Shown piece by piece: positions 26,276-34,732 of a stretch of 64,000 bases of DNA (positions are counted from its first letter, which is position 1; the number at the start of each line of letters is the position of its first letter). Made by a program: the position numbers and the translations under genes. The stretch is from contig NZ_CP051774.1 in assembly GCF_012913485.1 (NCBI RefSeq), forward strand, positions 6,348,080 to 6,412,079, given 5' to 3'. Below the pieces are notes generated by a model. It ran no database searches. It was not told the origin of the DNA and worked only from the letters and a program-made list of their open reading frames with translations. The stretch comes from Luteolibacter luteus. GTDB lineage: Bacteria > Verrucomicrobiota > Verrucomicrobiia > Verrucomicrobiales > Akkermansiaceae.

Positions 26276-27874
26276 ATGATGACGGGAGAAGAGGTGCTAA
26301 AAATCCGGGACCAGCTGAAGACGCTGCGGGCGCCGATGGAAAGCCATTGGGACCAGCTGGCGGAAATCTTCACGCCCTTCCAGCGGATCAATCCGGAGAT
26401 GCCGGCGGTGCTGGATGCAGATGCGATGTTTGACAGCACGCCACGCCAGGCGGCGCATACCTTTGCCAATGGCCTGTGCTCGCTGATCACGCCGCGGGAG
26501 GAGCAGTGGTTCGAATTCTCGCCACCGAAGGAACTCGAGAAGGATGACGAGGCGATCCGCTGGTACCGGGAATGCAGCGAGACGGCGCTGGGCTACATCG
26601 AGAGCTCGAACTTCTACGAGGAGATGCAGCAGGCGCTCTTCGAGTCGCCGGTCTTCGGGACTTGCTCGCTCTACTGCGGGGACCTGGACGAGCGGGGCGA
26701 GCTGTGTTTCCTGAACCAGACGATCGGGACCTACTACATCGCGGAGGACGCGAAGGGCCGGGTAAACGTGCATGTACGGGAACTCCAGTACACGGCACAG
26801 CAGGCGGCGGATGAATTCGGCAAGGACGCGCTGCCGCGGAAGATCGCGGAGAAGGCGGGCCGGCCGGAGGGGCTGGTGGAGAAGTTCGAATTCGTCCACC
26901 TGGTGTGCAAGCGGCATGATCCGGCACCGCGGGATTCGTCCGAGGCGGTGAAGAGGCCATGGGTGGACATCGTGGTGGCCTGCGAGGGGAAATCTGTGGT
27001 GCGGCGCAGCGGGCTGAATGACTTCAGCTTCGCGTGCCACCGTTTCTCGAAGCACGCGAACTGCGTGTGGGGATTCGGCCCGGGATCGATGGCGAAGGGG
27101 GATTCGCGCCAGCTGTCTTTCCTGAATGAGCTGGCGGATCTGGGCACGGAGAAATCGGTCTTTCCTCCGATCCTGGCACCGGCCTCGATGGAAGGAGAGA
27201 TCGCGCAGGGTGCGCTGGAGGTAACTTACTTCGATGAGAATTCGGCGGGCGCGGCGGGGAACATCCGGGCGCTGCATGAGCAGGGGCGCTATGATATTTT
27301 GAAGGATCGCCTGCAGGACAAGAAGACGATGGTGCAGGAGGCCTTCTTCCTGGATCTCTTCAAGATGTTCAGCATGCGCGCGCGGGATCGCTCGCCGCTG
27401 ACGGCGACGGAGGCGAATTACATCGCGGGTGAGAAGCTGACGCAATTCTCCCCGGTGTATGGCCGGATCATGAATGAGATGATCGACGTGGTGCTGGCGC
27501 GGGTGTTCTCGGTGCTGGCGCGTGCGGGGAAATTCTCCCCTGCCCCGGCGGCGGTGGAAGCGGCGCTGGAGGGCGGACGGATCCGGTACAAGAACAAGAT
27601 CGCGCTGGCGATGCAGGCGAAGGAGAACGGCGCGCTGACGGAGCTCTTCCAAGTGCTGATGCCGGTGCTGCAGTCCTTCCCGCAGCTGGGCCAAGTACTA
27701 TTTAATGCGTACAAGCCGGAGGTGCTGATCCGGGATCTGATCCGGAACAGCGGTCAGCCGGAGCGATGGATCGCGAGCCTGAAGGAGATGCAGAAGAAGA
27801 CGGAGGCGCAGGCTCAGGCGATGCTGGCGCAAGCGGAAGCTCAGGCACAGCCGCAGATGGTGAGGGGCGCTTGA
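26276..27874 (+). CDS. Portal (head-to-tail connector) protein
   Basis: 532 aa, typical podovirus portal size. The N-terminus (LKTLRAPMESHWDQLAEIF) and the conserved block PRQAAHTFANGLCSLITPRE match T7 gp8-like head-to-tail connectors. Later come the TIGTYYIAEDAKG wing segment and a helical C-terminus (EMQKKTEAQAQAMLAQAEA). It forms the dodecameric ring for packaging and tail attachment. Two ATGs (26276, 26279) are possible. Confidence 0.9.
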   Translation: MMTGEEVLKIRDQLKTLRAPMESHWDQLAEIFTPFQRINPEMPAVLDADAMFDSTPRQAAHTFANGLCSLITPREEQWFEFSPPKELEKDDEAIRWYRECSETALGYIESSNFYEEMQQALFESPVFGTCSLYCGDLDERGELCFLNQTIGTYYIAEDAKGRVNVHVRELQYTAQQAADEFGKDALPRKIAEKAGRPEGLVEKFEFVHLVCKRHDPAPRDSSEAVKRPWVDIVVACEGKSVVRRSGLNDFSFACHRFSKHANCVWGFGPGSMAKGDSRQLSFLNELADLGTEKSVFPPILAPASMEGEIAQGALEVTYFDENSAGAAGNIRALHEQGRYDILKDRLQDKKTMVQEAFFLDLFKMFSMRARDRSPLTATEANYIAGEKLTQFSPVYGRIMNEMIDVVLARVFSVLARAGKFSPAPAAVEAALEGGRIRYKNKIALAMQAKENGALTELFQVLMPVLQSFPQLGQVLFNAYKPEVLIRDLIRNSGQPERWIASLKEMQKKTEAQAQAMLAQAEAQAQPQMVRGA

Positions 27875-27899
27875 GTTCAGCAAAGGCAGGGAGAATTTT

Positions 27900-28196
27900 A
27901 TGAGAACCTTGGCAGAGAGACAGGCGGTGCAGCGGGCGCGGACGGAGGAGATCCGGAAGCGGGATGATGAGGATATGCTGGCGGTGGCGCGGCTTTTCTC
28001 AACGGAGGAGGGCCGCTATGTGCTGGAGCTGCTGATGCGCAGATTCGGCGTGCTGGGATCGAGGTTCGAGGTGAATGCGAAGGGTGTGCTGGATCCGGTG
28101 CGCGCGGGGATCCGGGACGGGCAGACAGCGGTGCCGCTTTTCATCATCCAGTGTCTGAAGAAGGCTGGGGAGAGTTCGGTGACGTTTCCAATCTGA
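27900..28196 (+). CDS. Bbp19-like phage protein
   Basis: 98 aa. The segment STEEGRYVLELLMRRFGVLG, then DPVRAGIRDGQTAVPLFIIQ, matches the Bbp19-like family found beside portals in Bordetella phage BPP-1-type podoviruses. Exact function is unknown. It follows the portal gene by 25 bp. Confidence 0.7.
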   Translation: MRTLAERQAVQRARTEEIRKRDDEDMLAVARLFSTEEGRYVLELLMRRFGVLGSRFEVNAKGVLDPVRAGIRDGQTAVPLFIIQCLKKAGESSVTFPI

Positions 28197-28202
28197 AGAT
28201 CT

Positions 28203-28412
28203 ATGAAGAAGGTGGCGAAGAAGATCGCGGGGAAGAAGGTGGCGGCGGCGGGGCCAGGTGCGAAGGACAATGCGCCTGAACCGCCGTGTCCGGAGATGGA
28301 TCCGCGGGCGGGCGACAAGACGCCGGAGGTGGTGGCCTGGTATTTCCGGCATCGGCCGGAGGAGGCGGAGGCCCGCTATAAGGGGCGGGTCTTCGGGAAG
28401 TCCGGGCTGTGA
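28203..28412 (+). CDS. Small basic hypothetical phage protein
   Basis: 69 aa. The N-terminus is Lys/Ala-rich (KKVAKKIAGKKVAA); the C-terminus (GDKTPEVVAWYFRHRPEEAE) is a small conserved-looking motif of phage head operons. It begins 6 bp after the Bbp19-like gene, so it is in the same operon. Confidence 0.6.
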   Translation: MKKVAKKIAGKKVAAAGPGAKDNAPEPPCPEMDPRAGDKTPEVVAWYFRHRPEEAEARYKGRVFGKSGL

Positions 28413-28458
28413 TGGTTTTTCTACTAGATTTCTAATACTTTAACTTATTTCGATCGAT

Positions 28459-29349
28459 ATGTCCGAGATCCAGGATTCGGGGGTCAGTGCAGGGGCGGCG
28501 GTTTCCACGGTGGTGCCGGAGGCGGGCGGGAGTGCGGGAGCGCCCCCTGCCCTGCCGGCTTCCCCGGCGGGCTTTTTCCGGGATGAGTATGCGACGGAGG
28601 GTCGCTTCCGGGAGGGCTGGGCGGAGAAGTTCTCCGAGCTGGGGCTGCATCGCCTGGCGAGCAAGGCGGCGACGGCGAAGGATGAGGCGACGCTCTTCCG
28701 GATGCTGGACGATACGATCGGCCATGCAAGCAAGCGGGCGATGACGCGCCCGGGTGAACGGGCGAGCGAGCAGGAGCTCGCGGAGTATCGCCGGGCGACG
28801 GGTGCGCCGGAGGCCTCGGACGGGTATGCATTCCTTTCCGAAGGACTGCCGGAGGGGGCGACGCGGGACGAGCTGATGGCGGGCAAGGTGGAGTCGCTGC
28901 TTCACAAGCACCATGCGCCGCGGGAGCTGGCGGGCGAGCTGGCATCGCTATACATGGAAGCGGTGGGCGGCATGCAGCAGCGGGGCGCGCAGGTGATGGA
29001 GGCGCGGATCGCGGAGCGGGAGGCGGGCACGACGGAACTACTACGGGAGCAGTACGGTGAGGACTTCGAGCGGATGAATGCGGCGACGAAGGAATTCCTG
29101 GCATCGCACGATGTGGACGTGTCGGACCCGCTGATGCGGTATGCGTTGCTGCATCCGCAGCTGGCGCGGATCGTGAATGAGGCGCGGCTGGCGGGGAAAG
29201 AGCGTGGCCTGCCGGGTGTGGGCCGCGGGATTTTCAGCGGGAGCGGATCGCCGCGGGAGCAGGCGCAGAAGATCATGCGGGAGGATCCGCAGTGGCGGAA
29301 GAATCCGGCGAAGTTCGAGCGGGTGCGGGAGTTGTATGCGAGGGGGTGA
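28459..29349 (+). CDS. Putative capsid scaffolding protein
   Basis: 296 aa, highly acidic and helical, between portal and major capsid genes, the standard scaffold position. The N-terminus is Pro/Ala-rich; the centre (ATRDELMAGKVESLLHKHHA) and late helix (TTELLREQYGEDFERMNAAT) are coiled and charged; the end FERVRELYARG is basic, as in the capsid-binding tip of scaffolds. The assignment relies on position and composition. Confidence 0.7.
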   Translation: MSEIQDSGVSAGAAVSTVVPEAGGSAGAPPALPASPAGFFRDEYATEGRFREGWAEKFSELGLHRLASKAATAKDEATLFRMLDDTIGHASKRAMTRPGERASEQELAEYRRATGAPEASDGYAFLSEGLPEGATRDELMAGKVESLLHKHHAPRELAGELASLYMEAVGGMQQRGAQVMEARIAEREAGTTELLREQYGEDFERMNAATKEFLASHDVDVSDPLMRYALLHPQLARIVNEARLAGKERGLPGVGRGIFSGSGSPREQAQKIMREDPQWRKNPAKFERVRELYARG

Positions 29350-29414
29350 AGGGGAAGGAGCGGGTGGCGCAAGAATCTGCGCTCCCGGGAAAGCGCGCTG
29401 GCACTTCTGCGCCC

Positions 29415-29431
29415 GCTTGTATTAACTTCGC
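29415..29431 (+). promoter_or_regulatory. Conserved upstream box GCTTGTATTAACTTCGC (member 11)
   Basis: The 17-mer lies 5 bp before the start of member 11. The same sequence with one change (GCTTGTATTAACCTCGC) lies at 30451-30467 before member 13. It is AT-rich against a GC-rich background, so it could be an extended -10-like element or a translation signal. Confidence 0.45.
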
Positions 29432-29435
29432 CGCC

Positions 29436-29906
29436 ATGAAGTGGCGATGGTACCGGTCTCTGATCTTCTGGGCGGGCTTGCTGGTGATGGGATTCCTCAC
29501 CTGGGCCTGGTGGGATTCTTGCCGGATGTTTACCGGGATGGCCAAGAGGGACTGGGCGGTCTCCAACAGGGATGCGGGCGTGCTCGTCACGATGAAGGGT
29601 CCTGAGGCGAGCCCGAGGCTGATGACGGACCGGGTGCACGGGAGATCGATGCATGGGGCTCTGGATTTCCCCCTCCCCTTCATCTTGCGGGGCGGGGTCG
29701 CCATGGAAGCGAGCGATCCATCGGTGCCGGCAAAGGCGGGCAAGGACCGCCAAGCGATGAAGAGGCACTGGCAGAGGACGATGGCCGTGATGCCGCGCGG
29801 GATGGTGGCTTGCTTCGTGCCGTATTGGCTGATGATGGCGGTGGTGATGGTGGTCTGGCTGGGCTTGCTGAAGTGGAGGGCTGGAAGATCGGCCCGGAGA
29901 GCTTGA
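29436..29906 (+). CDS. Two-TM family protein, member 11
   Basis: 156 aa, MKWRWYRS subfamily. TM1 LIFWAGLLVMGFLTWAWWDS followed by C; TM2 CFVPYWLMMAVVMVVWLGLL. A cysteine follows the WWDS motif, as in members 12 and 13. It sits between scaffold and capsid genes, splitting the head operon. Confidence 0.75.
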   Translation: MKWRWYRSLIFWAGLLVMGFLTWAWWDSCRMFTGMAKRDWAVSNRDAGVLVTMKGPEASPRLMTDRVHGRSMHGALDFPLPFILRGGVAMEASDPSVPAKAGKDRQAMKRHWQRTMAVMPRGMVACFVPYWLMMAVVMVVWLGLLKWRAGRSARRA

Positions 29907-29945
29907 TGCTAGCTTCCGCTGCGGATGACGTGTTAGGACGATGCG

Positions 29946-30437
29946 GTGAAGTGGCGGTGGTATCGTTCCCTGATCCTGTGGGCGGGCCTGCTGGTGATGG
30001 GATTCATCAGCTGGGCTTGGTGGGATTCGTGCCATAGCTCCTCGGAGGCGATGAAGAACGAGTGGTATGTGGGAAGCCATGAGTCCGGGATCACCTTCGG
30101 CCGGTCCGGGGGCACGAGGAGATCGGCCTTGGAATGGACGCGGTATGGATCGCCCGCACGCTACCACGCGCTCCATCCATCGCTGCCCTTTGTCGGCCGC
30201 GGACGGGAGGACGATTCCCACGAGGCCTCCATGGCGGCCCGGGATGCGCCGGACCGGAAGACCTACTATCACTACCGGTGGGCGGGAATGTCGAAGGAGA
30301 CGGTGTGGCTTTATATCCCGTACTGGCTGATCATGGCGGTGGCAGGCGCGGCATGGGTGCTGTGCCTGGCGTGGCGATGGCGAAGTGCCACTGCCGATGC
30401 AGGATCAAGTGCGAAGGATCCCGCCGAACAGATGTAG
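29946..30437 (+). CDS. Two-TM family protein, member 12
   Basis: 163 aa from a GTG at 29946. TM1 LILWAGLLVMGFISWAWWDS; TM2 YIPYWLIMAVAGAAWVLCLA. Loop rich in Arg/Gly/Ser. The end (KDPAEQM, then TAG) reads into an ATGTAGCGCTTCGCG stretch reminiscent of a degenerate A element. Confidence 0.75.
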   Translation: MKWRWYRSLILWAGLLVMGFISWAWWDSCHSSSEAMKNEWYVGSHESGITFGRSGGTRRSALEWTRYGSPARYHALHPSLPFVGRGREDDSHEASMAARDAPDRKTYYHYRWAGMSKETVWLYIPYWLIMAVAGAAWVLCLAWRWRSATADAGSSAKDPAEQM

Positions 30438-30470
30438 CGCTTCGCGTGCAGCTTGTATTAACCTCGCATC

Positions 30471-30944
30471 GTGAAGTGGCGGTGGCATCGGTCCCTGATT
30501 TTCTGGTCCGGCTTGCTGGTGATGGGATTCATCAACTGGGCGTGGTGGGATTCGTGCCGGATGATCACGGGGATCGGCGGACATGGCTGGACGATGGCGA
30601 GCGCGGATGCGGGACTGCTGGTTTCAAAGGTCGATCCTCTGGAAGCTCCGGGCTTCGGGGCGAATCGAGAGAAGAGCGAGTCGCTGACCAAGGCGTGGGA
30701 CTTGTCGCTGCCTTTCATCGTGGAAGGCGGCGGTGCCGAGCCGATGAAGCAGCCGGCATGGGTGGAGGAGCCGCGGGGCCCGGGCCAAAGCCTGGAGTCG
30801 AGGTGGGAAGAGATCATGGCGATCGCCCCGGCAGGAATGATGACGGCGTATGTGCCGTATTGGCTGGTGATGATCTCCGTGGCCCTGCTGTGGCTTTCCG
30901 GGCTCGCATGGCGGTGGAAGAGCGCGCTGCGTGACACGCGGTGA
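30471..30944 (+). CDS. Two-TM family protein, member 13
   Basis: 157 aa from a GTG at 30471. TM1 LIFWSGLLVMGFINWAWWDS; TM2 YVPYWLVMISVALLWLSGLA, then WRWKSALR. Preceded by the 17-bp box also found before member 11. Confidence 0.75.
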   Translation: MKWRWHRSLIFWSGLLVMGFINWAWWDSCRMITGIGGHGWTMASADAGLLVSKVDPLEAPGFGANREKSESLTKAWDLSLPFIVEGGGAEPMKQPAWVEEPRGPGQSLESRWEEIMAIAPAGMMTAYVPYWLVMISVALLWLSGLAWRWKSALRDTR

Positions 30945-30945
30945 T

Positions 30946-31456
30946 TCCCGGGAGCGCGGAGGCTCCGCCCCGCAGAGTGGTTCTTTGATGTCCCTGCCAG
31001 GGACAAGGGATGGATGAGCTGTAGAACGCCGCTTTGAAAATCCTCACAGGTCGCAGCGGATTGGCCGGGAAACACGAGATAACGGAGATGTCCAAGAACT
31101 GCATTTGCGGGGCAGAGCCTCCGCGCTCCCGGGGATGCCCGCTGCGTGATGTGCCTGCCAGGGATGAGGGATGGATGAGCTGTAGAACGTCGCTTTGAAA
31201 ATCCTCGCAGGTCGCAGCGGATTGGCCGGGAGACAGGAGAGAACGGAGATGTCCAAGAACTGCTTCTGCGGGGCAGAGCCTCCGCGCTCCCGGGGATGCC
31301 CGCTGCGTGATGTCCCTGCTAGGGATGAGGGATGGAGGAGCTGTAGAATGCCGCCTTGAAAATCCTCGCAGGTCGCAGCGGATTGGCCAGGAGACACGAG
31401 AGAACGGAGATGTCCAAGAACTGCTTCTGCGGGGCGGAGCCTCCGCGCTCGCGGGG
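30946..31456. repeat. D element copy 2 with three tandem 161-bp units
   Basis: Inverted ends CCCGGGAGCGCGGAGGCTCC and its complement bound three units of 161 bp starting at 30987, 31148 and 31309 (each GATGTnCCTGCnAGGGA...). Each unit includes TGAAAATCCTCnCAGGTCGC and AACGGAGATGTCCAAGAACT. The ORFs crossing it on the minus strand are repeat translations. No gene is seen in 30945-31604. Confidence 0.85.
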
Positions 31457-31604
31457 AAATGGCGTGCGCAGATGAATGATGGGAGGGGGCATCTTGCATG
31501 ATGACGGGGAACTCGCGACTGCGAGCCGGGGCTGCCGATGACTGGTTCTTAGCATCTATCACGAGATGAGTCGATGCGGCACGCGCCCTGCAAAAGAGTG
31601 CGGC

Positions 31605-31940
31605 ATGATCAATAGCGACGAACAGATCCAGACGGGAACGGTGCCAAACGAACATCCGGAGGCGAAGGATCATGGCACCAGCCATGTGGTGCGGAAGGAA
31701 GGCCTGGGCGGTGCCGTGGGGACTTCCGTGGGAACGGTGACGGGCGCTGCGGCGGGTGCCGCGGTGGGTGCCTTCGCCGGCCCGGCAGGCATGGCCGTGG
31801 GTGCCTTGGTCGGCGCAGGCCTCGGGGCCGTCGGCGGAAAGCTGGCGGGCGATCCGGTGAATGATGAGCTGGAGAAGAAGGTAGATCCGGAAGGTCCGCG
31901 TGGTGAGTCCGGCTCCGGCGGTGGATCGAATGAGGTGTAG
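31605..31940 (+). CDS. Glycine-zipper protein
   Basis: 111 aa from the ATG at 31605. Residues 35-78 alternate G/A in zipper style (GGAVGTSVGTVTGAAAGAAV, AFAGPAGMAVGALVGAG), a membrane-inserting pattern; both ends are polar, and the tail is acidic. Such proteins occur in envelope-stress and pore-forming contexts. It may be a host-type moron. A terminator follows 46 bp downstream. Confidence 0.7.
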   Translation: MINSDEQIQTGTVPNEHPEAKDHGTSHVVRKEGLGGAVGTSVGTVTGAAAGAAVGAFAGPAGMAVGALVGAGLGAVGGKLAGDPVNDELEKKVDPEGPRGESGSGGGSNEV

Positions 31941-31986
31941 GAGCGGAGAGCCGAGAGCGAAGAGCTTGGAGCAAAGAGTTGGATGA

Positions 31987-32013
31987 AGGGCGGGGCGATC
32001 CCCTGCCCTTTTT
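31987..32013 (+). terminator. Rho-independent terminator after glycine-zipper gene
   Basis: AGGGCGGGG, loop CGAT, CCCCTGCCCT (one bulged base), then TTTTTC. The hairpin and U-tract separate the moron block from the capsid gene. The rest of 31941-32265 holds degenerate GAGCGAAGAGC-type heptamers and no gene. Confidence 0.75.
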
Positions 32014-32265
32014 CGTGTACGAGTGCGGAGGGCGGAGGCCGGTGATTTTGTTACTAGGTTGGCAGTAGAAGATGACCGGGGCATCGGGCAGGATGCGGAT
32101 GTCGCTTGGACGATGGTGAACCCGTTGATCGGGCCCGGAGGATGGGTGGCGGATTTCCCGAGGGTCCGATGATGAGTCGGCATCCGGAGGCGACCCCGCG
32201 GGGCGGGTCAATCGCGGGAGTTCTCATTCACGCAATCAACGAACGATTCATTCCTTTTTACTTTT

Positions 32266-33192
32266 ATGGCCTTTGACTCTTCCGTCCCGGACGGATTTCC
32301 GAACCAATATGATGACGAGTGGCGCATCGAAATGCAGCAGCTCGATAGCCGGCTGGCGCCGTATGTGGATACCTTTCCGCTGAATGCCGAGGGCAAGCGC
32401 TTCCAGCGCCTGCCGAAGGTGGCGGCCCGGCAGATCACCACGCGGCACGGCGACACCAATCCCGATGACATCGATGCGGAGTACCGCTGGTGCTATGTGA
32501 ACTTCAAGGACAGCGCTCACATCCTGGACGAGCTGGAGGTGAAGCAGCTGGGCTCGGTGGGCTCCCCGCACGTGCAGATCATGAAGCTGCAGAAGGCGGC
32601 GGCGCGACGCGACCAGGACAAGACGCTGATCGATGGCATCCGCGGCACGGTGCAGTCCGGCAAGACCGGATCGACCCCGATCACCTTCGGCAGCGAGTGC
32701 GCGAGCATCGCGGTGAACTACGTGGACTCGGGCGGCGCGGTGAATTCGGGGATGACCTTCTCGAAGCTGCTGGAGGTATCGACGCGTTTCGGCCTGGCCG
32801 ATGTGGGCGGGCAGGATGTGGAGAATACCTTCGCGGGCTGCGTGATCCTGACGCACCGCCAGATCAAGGACCTGCTGCGCGAGGAGAAGATGACGAGCGC
32901 GGACTACGGGCTGCAGCGTCTTCTCACCGGCCAGGTGGTGGGCTTCGCCGGGCTGGCGATCAAGGCGGTGACGCCGGACTTGCTGCCGCACAATCCGGCG
33001 ACGGACGTGCGCTCCTGCTATGCCTTCGCCCGTGAGGCGGTGGCCTTTGGCATCGCGATGGACCCGTATGCGCGGGTGGATGTGCTGCCGCAGAAGTCGC
33101 ACGCCGTGCAGCTGCGCAGCGTGTGGGGATGGGGTTGCACGCGCCTGGATGGCGACGGGGTGATCGAGATCCTCTGCGATGAGAGCCCGTGA
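32266..33192 (+). CDS. Major capsid protein
   Basis: 308 aa. Conserved features of the podovirus capsid group: WRIEMQQLDSRLAPYVDTF near the N-terminus, the central LEVKQLGSVGSPHVQIMKLQ and the C-terminal GWGCTRLDGDGVIEI. It follows scaffold (with inserted morons) and precedes a small head protein and tail genes. Expected to form the HK97-fold shell. The 5' gap to the terminator likely carries its promoter. Confidence 0.85.
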   Translation: MAFDSSVPDGFPNQYDDEWRIEMQQLDSRLAPYVDTFPLNAEGKRFQRLPKVAARQITTRHGDTNPDDIDAEYRWCYVNFKDSAHILDELEVKQLGSVGSPHVQIMKLQKAAARRDQDKTLIDGIRGTVQSGKTGSTPITFGSECASIAVNYVDSGGAVNSGMTFSKLLEVSTRFGLADVGGQDVENTFAGCVILTHRQIKDLLREEKMTSADYGLQRLLTGQVVGFAGLAIKAVTPDLLPHNPATDVRSCYAFAREAVAFGIAMDPYARVDVLPQKSHAVQLRSVWGWGCTRLDGDGVIEILCDESP

Positions 33193-33244
33193 TGCGCGGA
33201 GGTAGCGAGTAGCGATGAGAATCTAACAACGACAATCTGACATT

Positions 33245-33733
33245 ATGGCAAAGACTCTTCAATCGGTGCAGTATGCGGCGCAGCTGGCAGCGGCGCTGGA
33301 TTTCAGCGACCGGATCAATGACAAGCGGCAGGTCTCCGGGGAGGTGCAGTATTCCTTCCTGGATGTGGCGCCGACGGTGGACAATGCGGCGACCGATGTG
33401 ATCGACCTGCTGCGCCTGCCCGACGGGGCGATCGTGATTCCGGAGCTGAGCAAGGTGATCGTGACGGATGACATGTCGAGCGGTGCGGTGGCTTTCCACA
33501 TCGGCGACGTGCTGGACGCGGACCGCTATGCGGTGGCGATCAACTGTGCCTCGGTGGGCACGGTGGAATTCCTCTCGGGGGTGCTGCCGGATGGCTACAC
33601 GAACCGGCACAAGGTGGTGGATACCGGGGCGGCGGCGAGTTCGACGAACCTGGTGAAGCTGACGCTGGCGACGTATGGCGCGACGGTGGAGCCCGGGGCA
33701 TTCCGCGTCTTGCTGGCGTGGAAGTCGCTCTGA
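33245..33733 (+). CDS. Head/decoration-type hypothetical protein
   Basis: 162 aa, beta-rich (VIDLLRLPDGAIVIPELSKV, VAFHIGDVLDADRYA). Directly after the capsid gene, where head-stabilising proteins are usual. No signal peptide. Family not recognised with certainty. Confidence 0.6.
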   Translation: MAKTLQSVQYAAQLAAALDFSDRINDKRQVSGEVQYSFLDVAPTVDNAATDVIDLLRLPDGAIVIPELSKVIVTDDMSSGAVAFHIGDVLDADRYAVAINCASVGTVEFLSGVLPDGYTNRHKVVDTGAAASSTNLVKLTLATYGATVEPGAFRVLLAWKSL

Positions 33734-33751
33734 TGGGGAAGCTTGGCGGTT

Positions 33752-34025
33752 AGGTAGGGACAAGCGCCCCCGCTTGTCCGGAACTCACGGAGCGGGGCGC
33801 CTCGGATGATGCGTCCCCTCCCTGAAGCCACGACATAGAACGCGGAACCCGGGGTGAATGGAGAACAGAAGAAGCAACGCCGCATGGGCCGCTCCGAATT
33901 GGACTCCGGGTCCCGCGTTCTGTGGCGTGACGAACGATAGGTAAGGACGAGCGCCCCCGCTCGTCGGGAACGGTGGGGATAGTGACCGGAGACAGGGCGA
34001 GCACCTTCGCTTGCCGGGGATGTTG
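33752..34025. repeat. B-type hairpins between head and tail genes
   Basis: Two B-like units (33752-33782 with GACAAGCGCCCCCGCTTGTC, and 33943-33970 with GACGAGCGCCCCCGCTCGTC) bracket about 160 bp containing ACGCGGAACCCGG and its complement CCGGGTCCCGCGT. A third degenerate unit is near 33993-34018. This is the last of these palindromes; none is seen from here to 64 kb. Confidence 0.7.
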
Positions 34026-34099
34026 AGGGACGGCGGCGTGCCACCCTGGCTCCGGTCCAATCCGCCCGGGCGCGGAACGATTTTTTCTAACAAGCGACG

Positions 34100-34732
34100 A
34101 TGAATACGAATACGGATCTGGCGAATCGGGCGCTGGCGCATATCGGGGAGATGAGGATCTCCGATATCGATGACGCGGAGAACAAGGCGGCTCGCGTTTG
34201 CAAGGGCTGCATCCAGCAGGTCATCGATGAAGTGCTGCGGGAGCACCGGTGGAATTGCGCGATCAAGCGGGTGGCGCTTTCCCAGCTGGCGCTTGCACCG
34301 GAGCACGGGTTTGCGCGGGCCTTCCAGCTGCCGGGGGATTTCCTGCGGCTGCTGGAGGTGAATGGCGAGCAGTTCGGCGAGTCGGACGAGTTCTTCGAGA
34401 TCGAGGAAGGCGCGCGGTTGCTCACGAATGCGGACAAGGCGGAGATCCGCTATGTGCGGCGCATCCCGGTGGTGGAGTTTGACCCGCTGCTGGCGAAGGC
34501 GGTGAGCGCGGCACTGGCGGCGGAGATCTGCGTGCCGCTGAACTTGAACCTGCAGATGCAGGCGCAGCTCGAGGGACTGAAGGCGCGCGCGGTCAGCAAG
34601 GCGCAACGCATCGATGCGATCGAAGTCGGCAGCCGCGAGGTCAGGCCGATCGAGCGGCTGTTAGGCAATTCGCTGCTGATCCGTGCGCGCGGCGCGAGGC
34701 CGCGGAATCCCCTGCGCTACCAACTCCCATGA
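34100..34732 (+). CDS. Tail tubular protein A (T7 gp11-like adaptor)
   Basis: 210 aa. N-terminal LANRALAHIGEMRISDIDD and CIQQVIDEVLREHRWNCAIK are the hallmarks of gp11-type adaptors binding beneath the portal; FQLPGDFLRLLEVNG follows. ATGA overlap with the next gene gives the usual A-B pair. Confidence 0.85.
   Translation: MNTNTDLANRALAHIGEMRISDIDDAENKAARVCKGCIQQVIDEVLREHRWNCAIKRVALSQLALAPEHGFARAFQLPGDFLRLLEVNGEQFGESDEFFEIEEGARLLTNADKAEIRYVRRIPVVEFDPLLAKAVSAALAAEICVPLNLNLQMQAQLEGLKARAVSKAQRIDAIEVGSREVRPIERLLGNSLLIRARGARPRNPLRYQLP

Noticed and set aside
26297..27694. 465-aa minus-strand ORF
   Set aside because: Antisense to the portal gene with an Arg/His-rich shadow composition.
28902..30272. 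456-aa minus-strand ORF
   Set aside because: Runs antisense across scaffold and two-TM genes and is low in complexity; the plus frames carry conserved motifs.
31044..32183. 379-aa minus-strand ORF
   Set aside because: Composed largely of translated 161-bp D-element repeats and antisense of the glycine-zipper gene.
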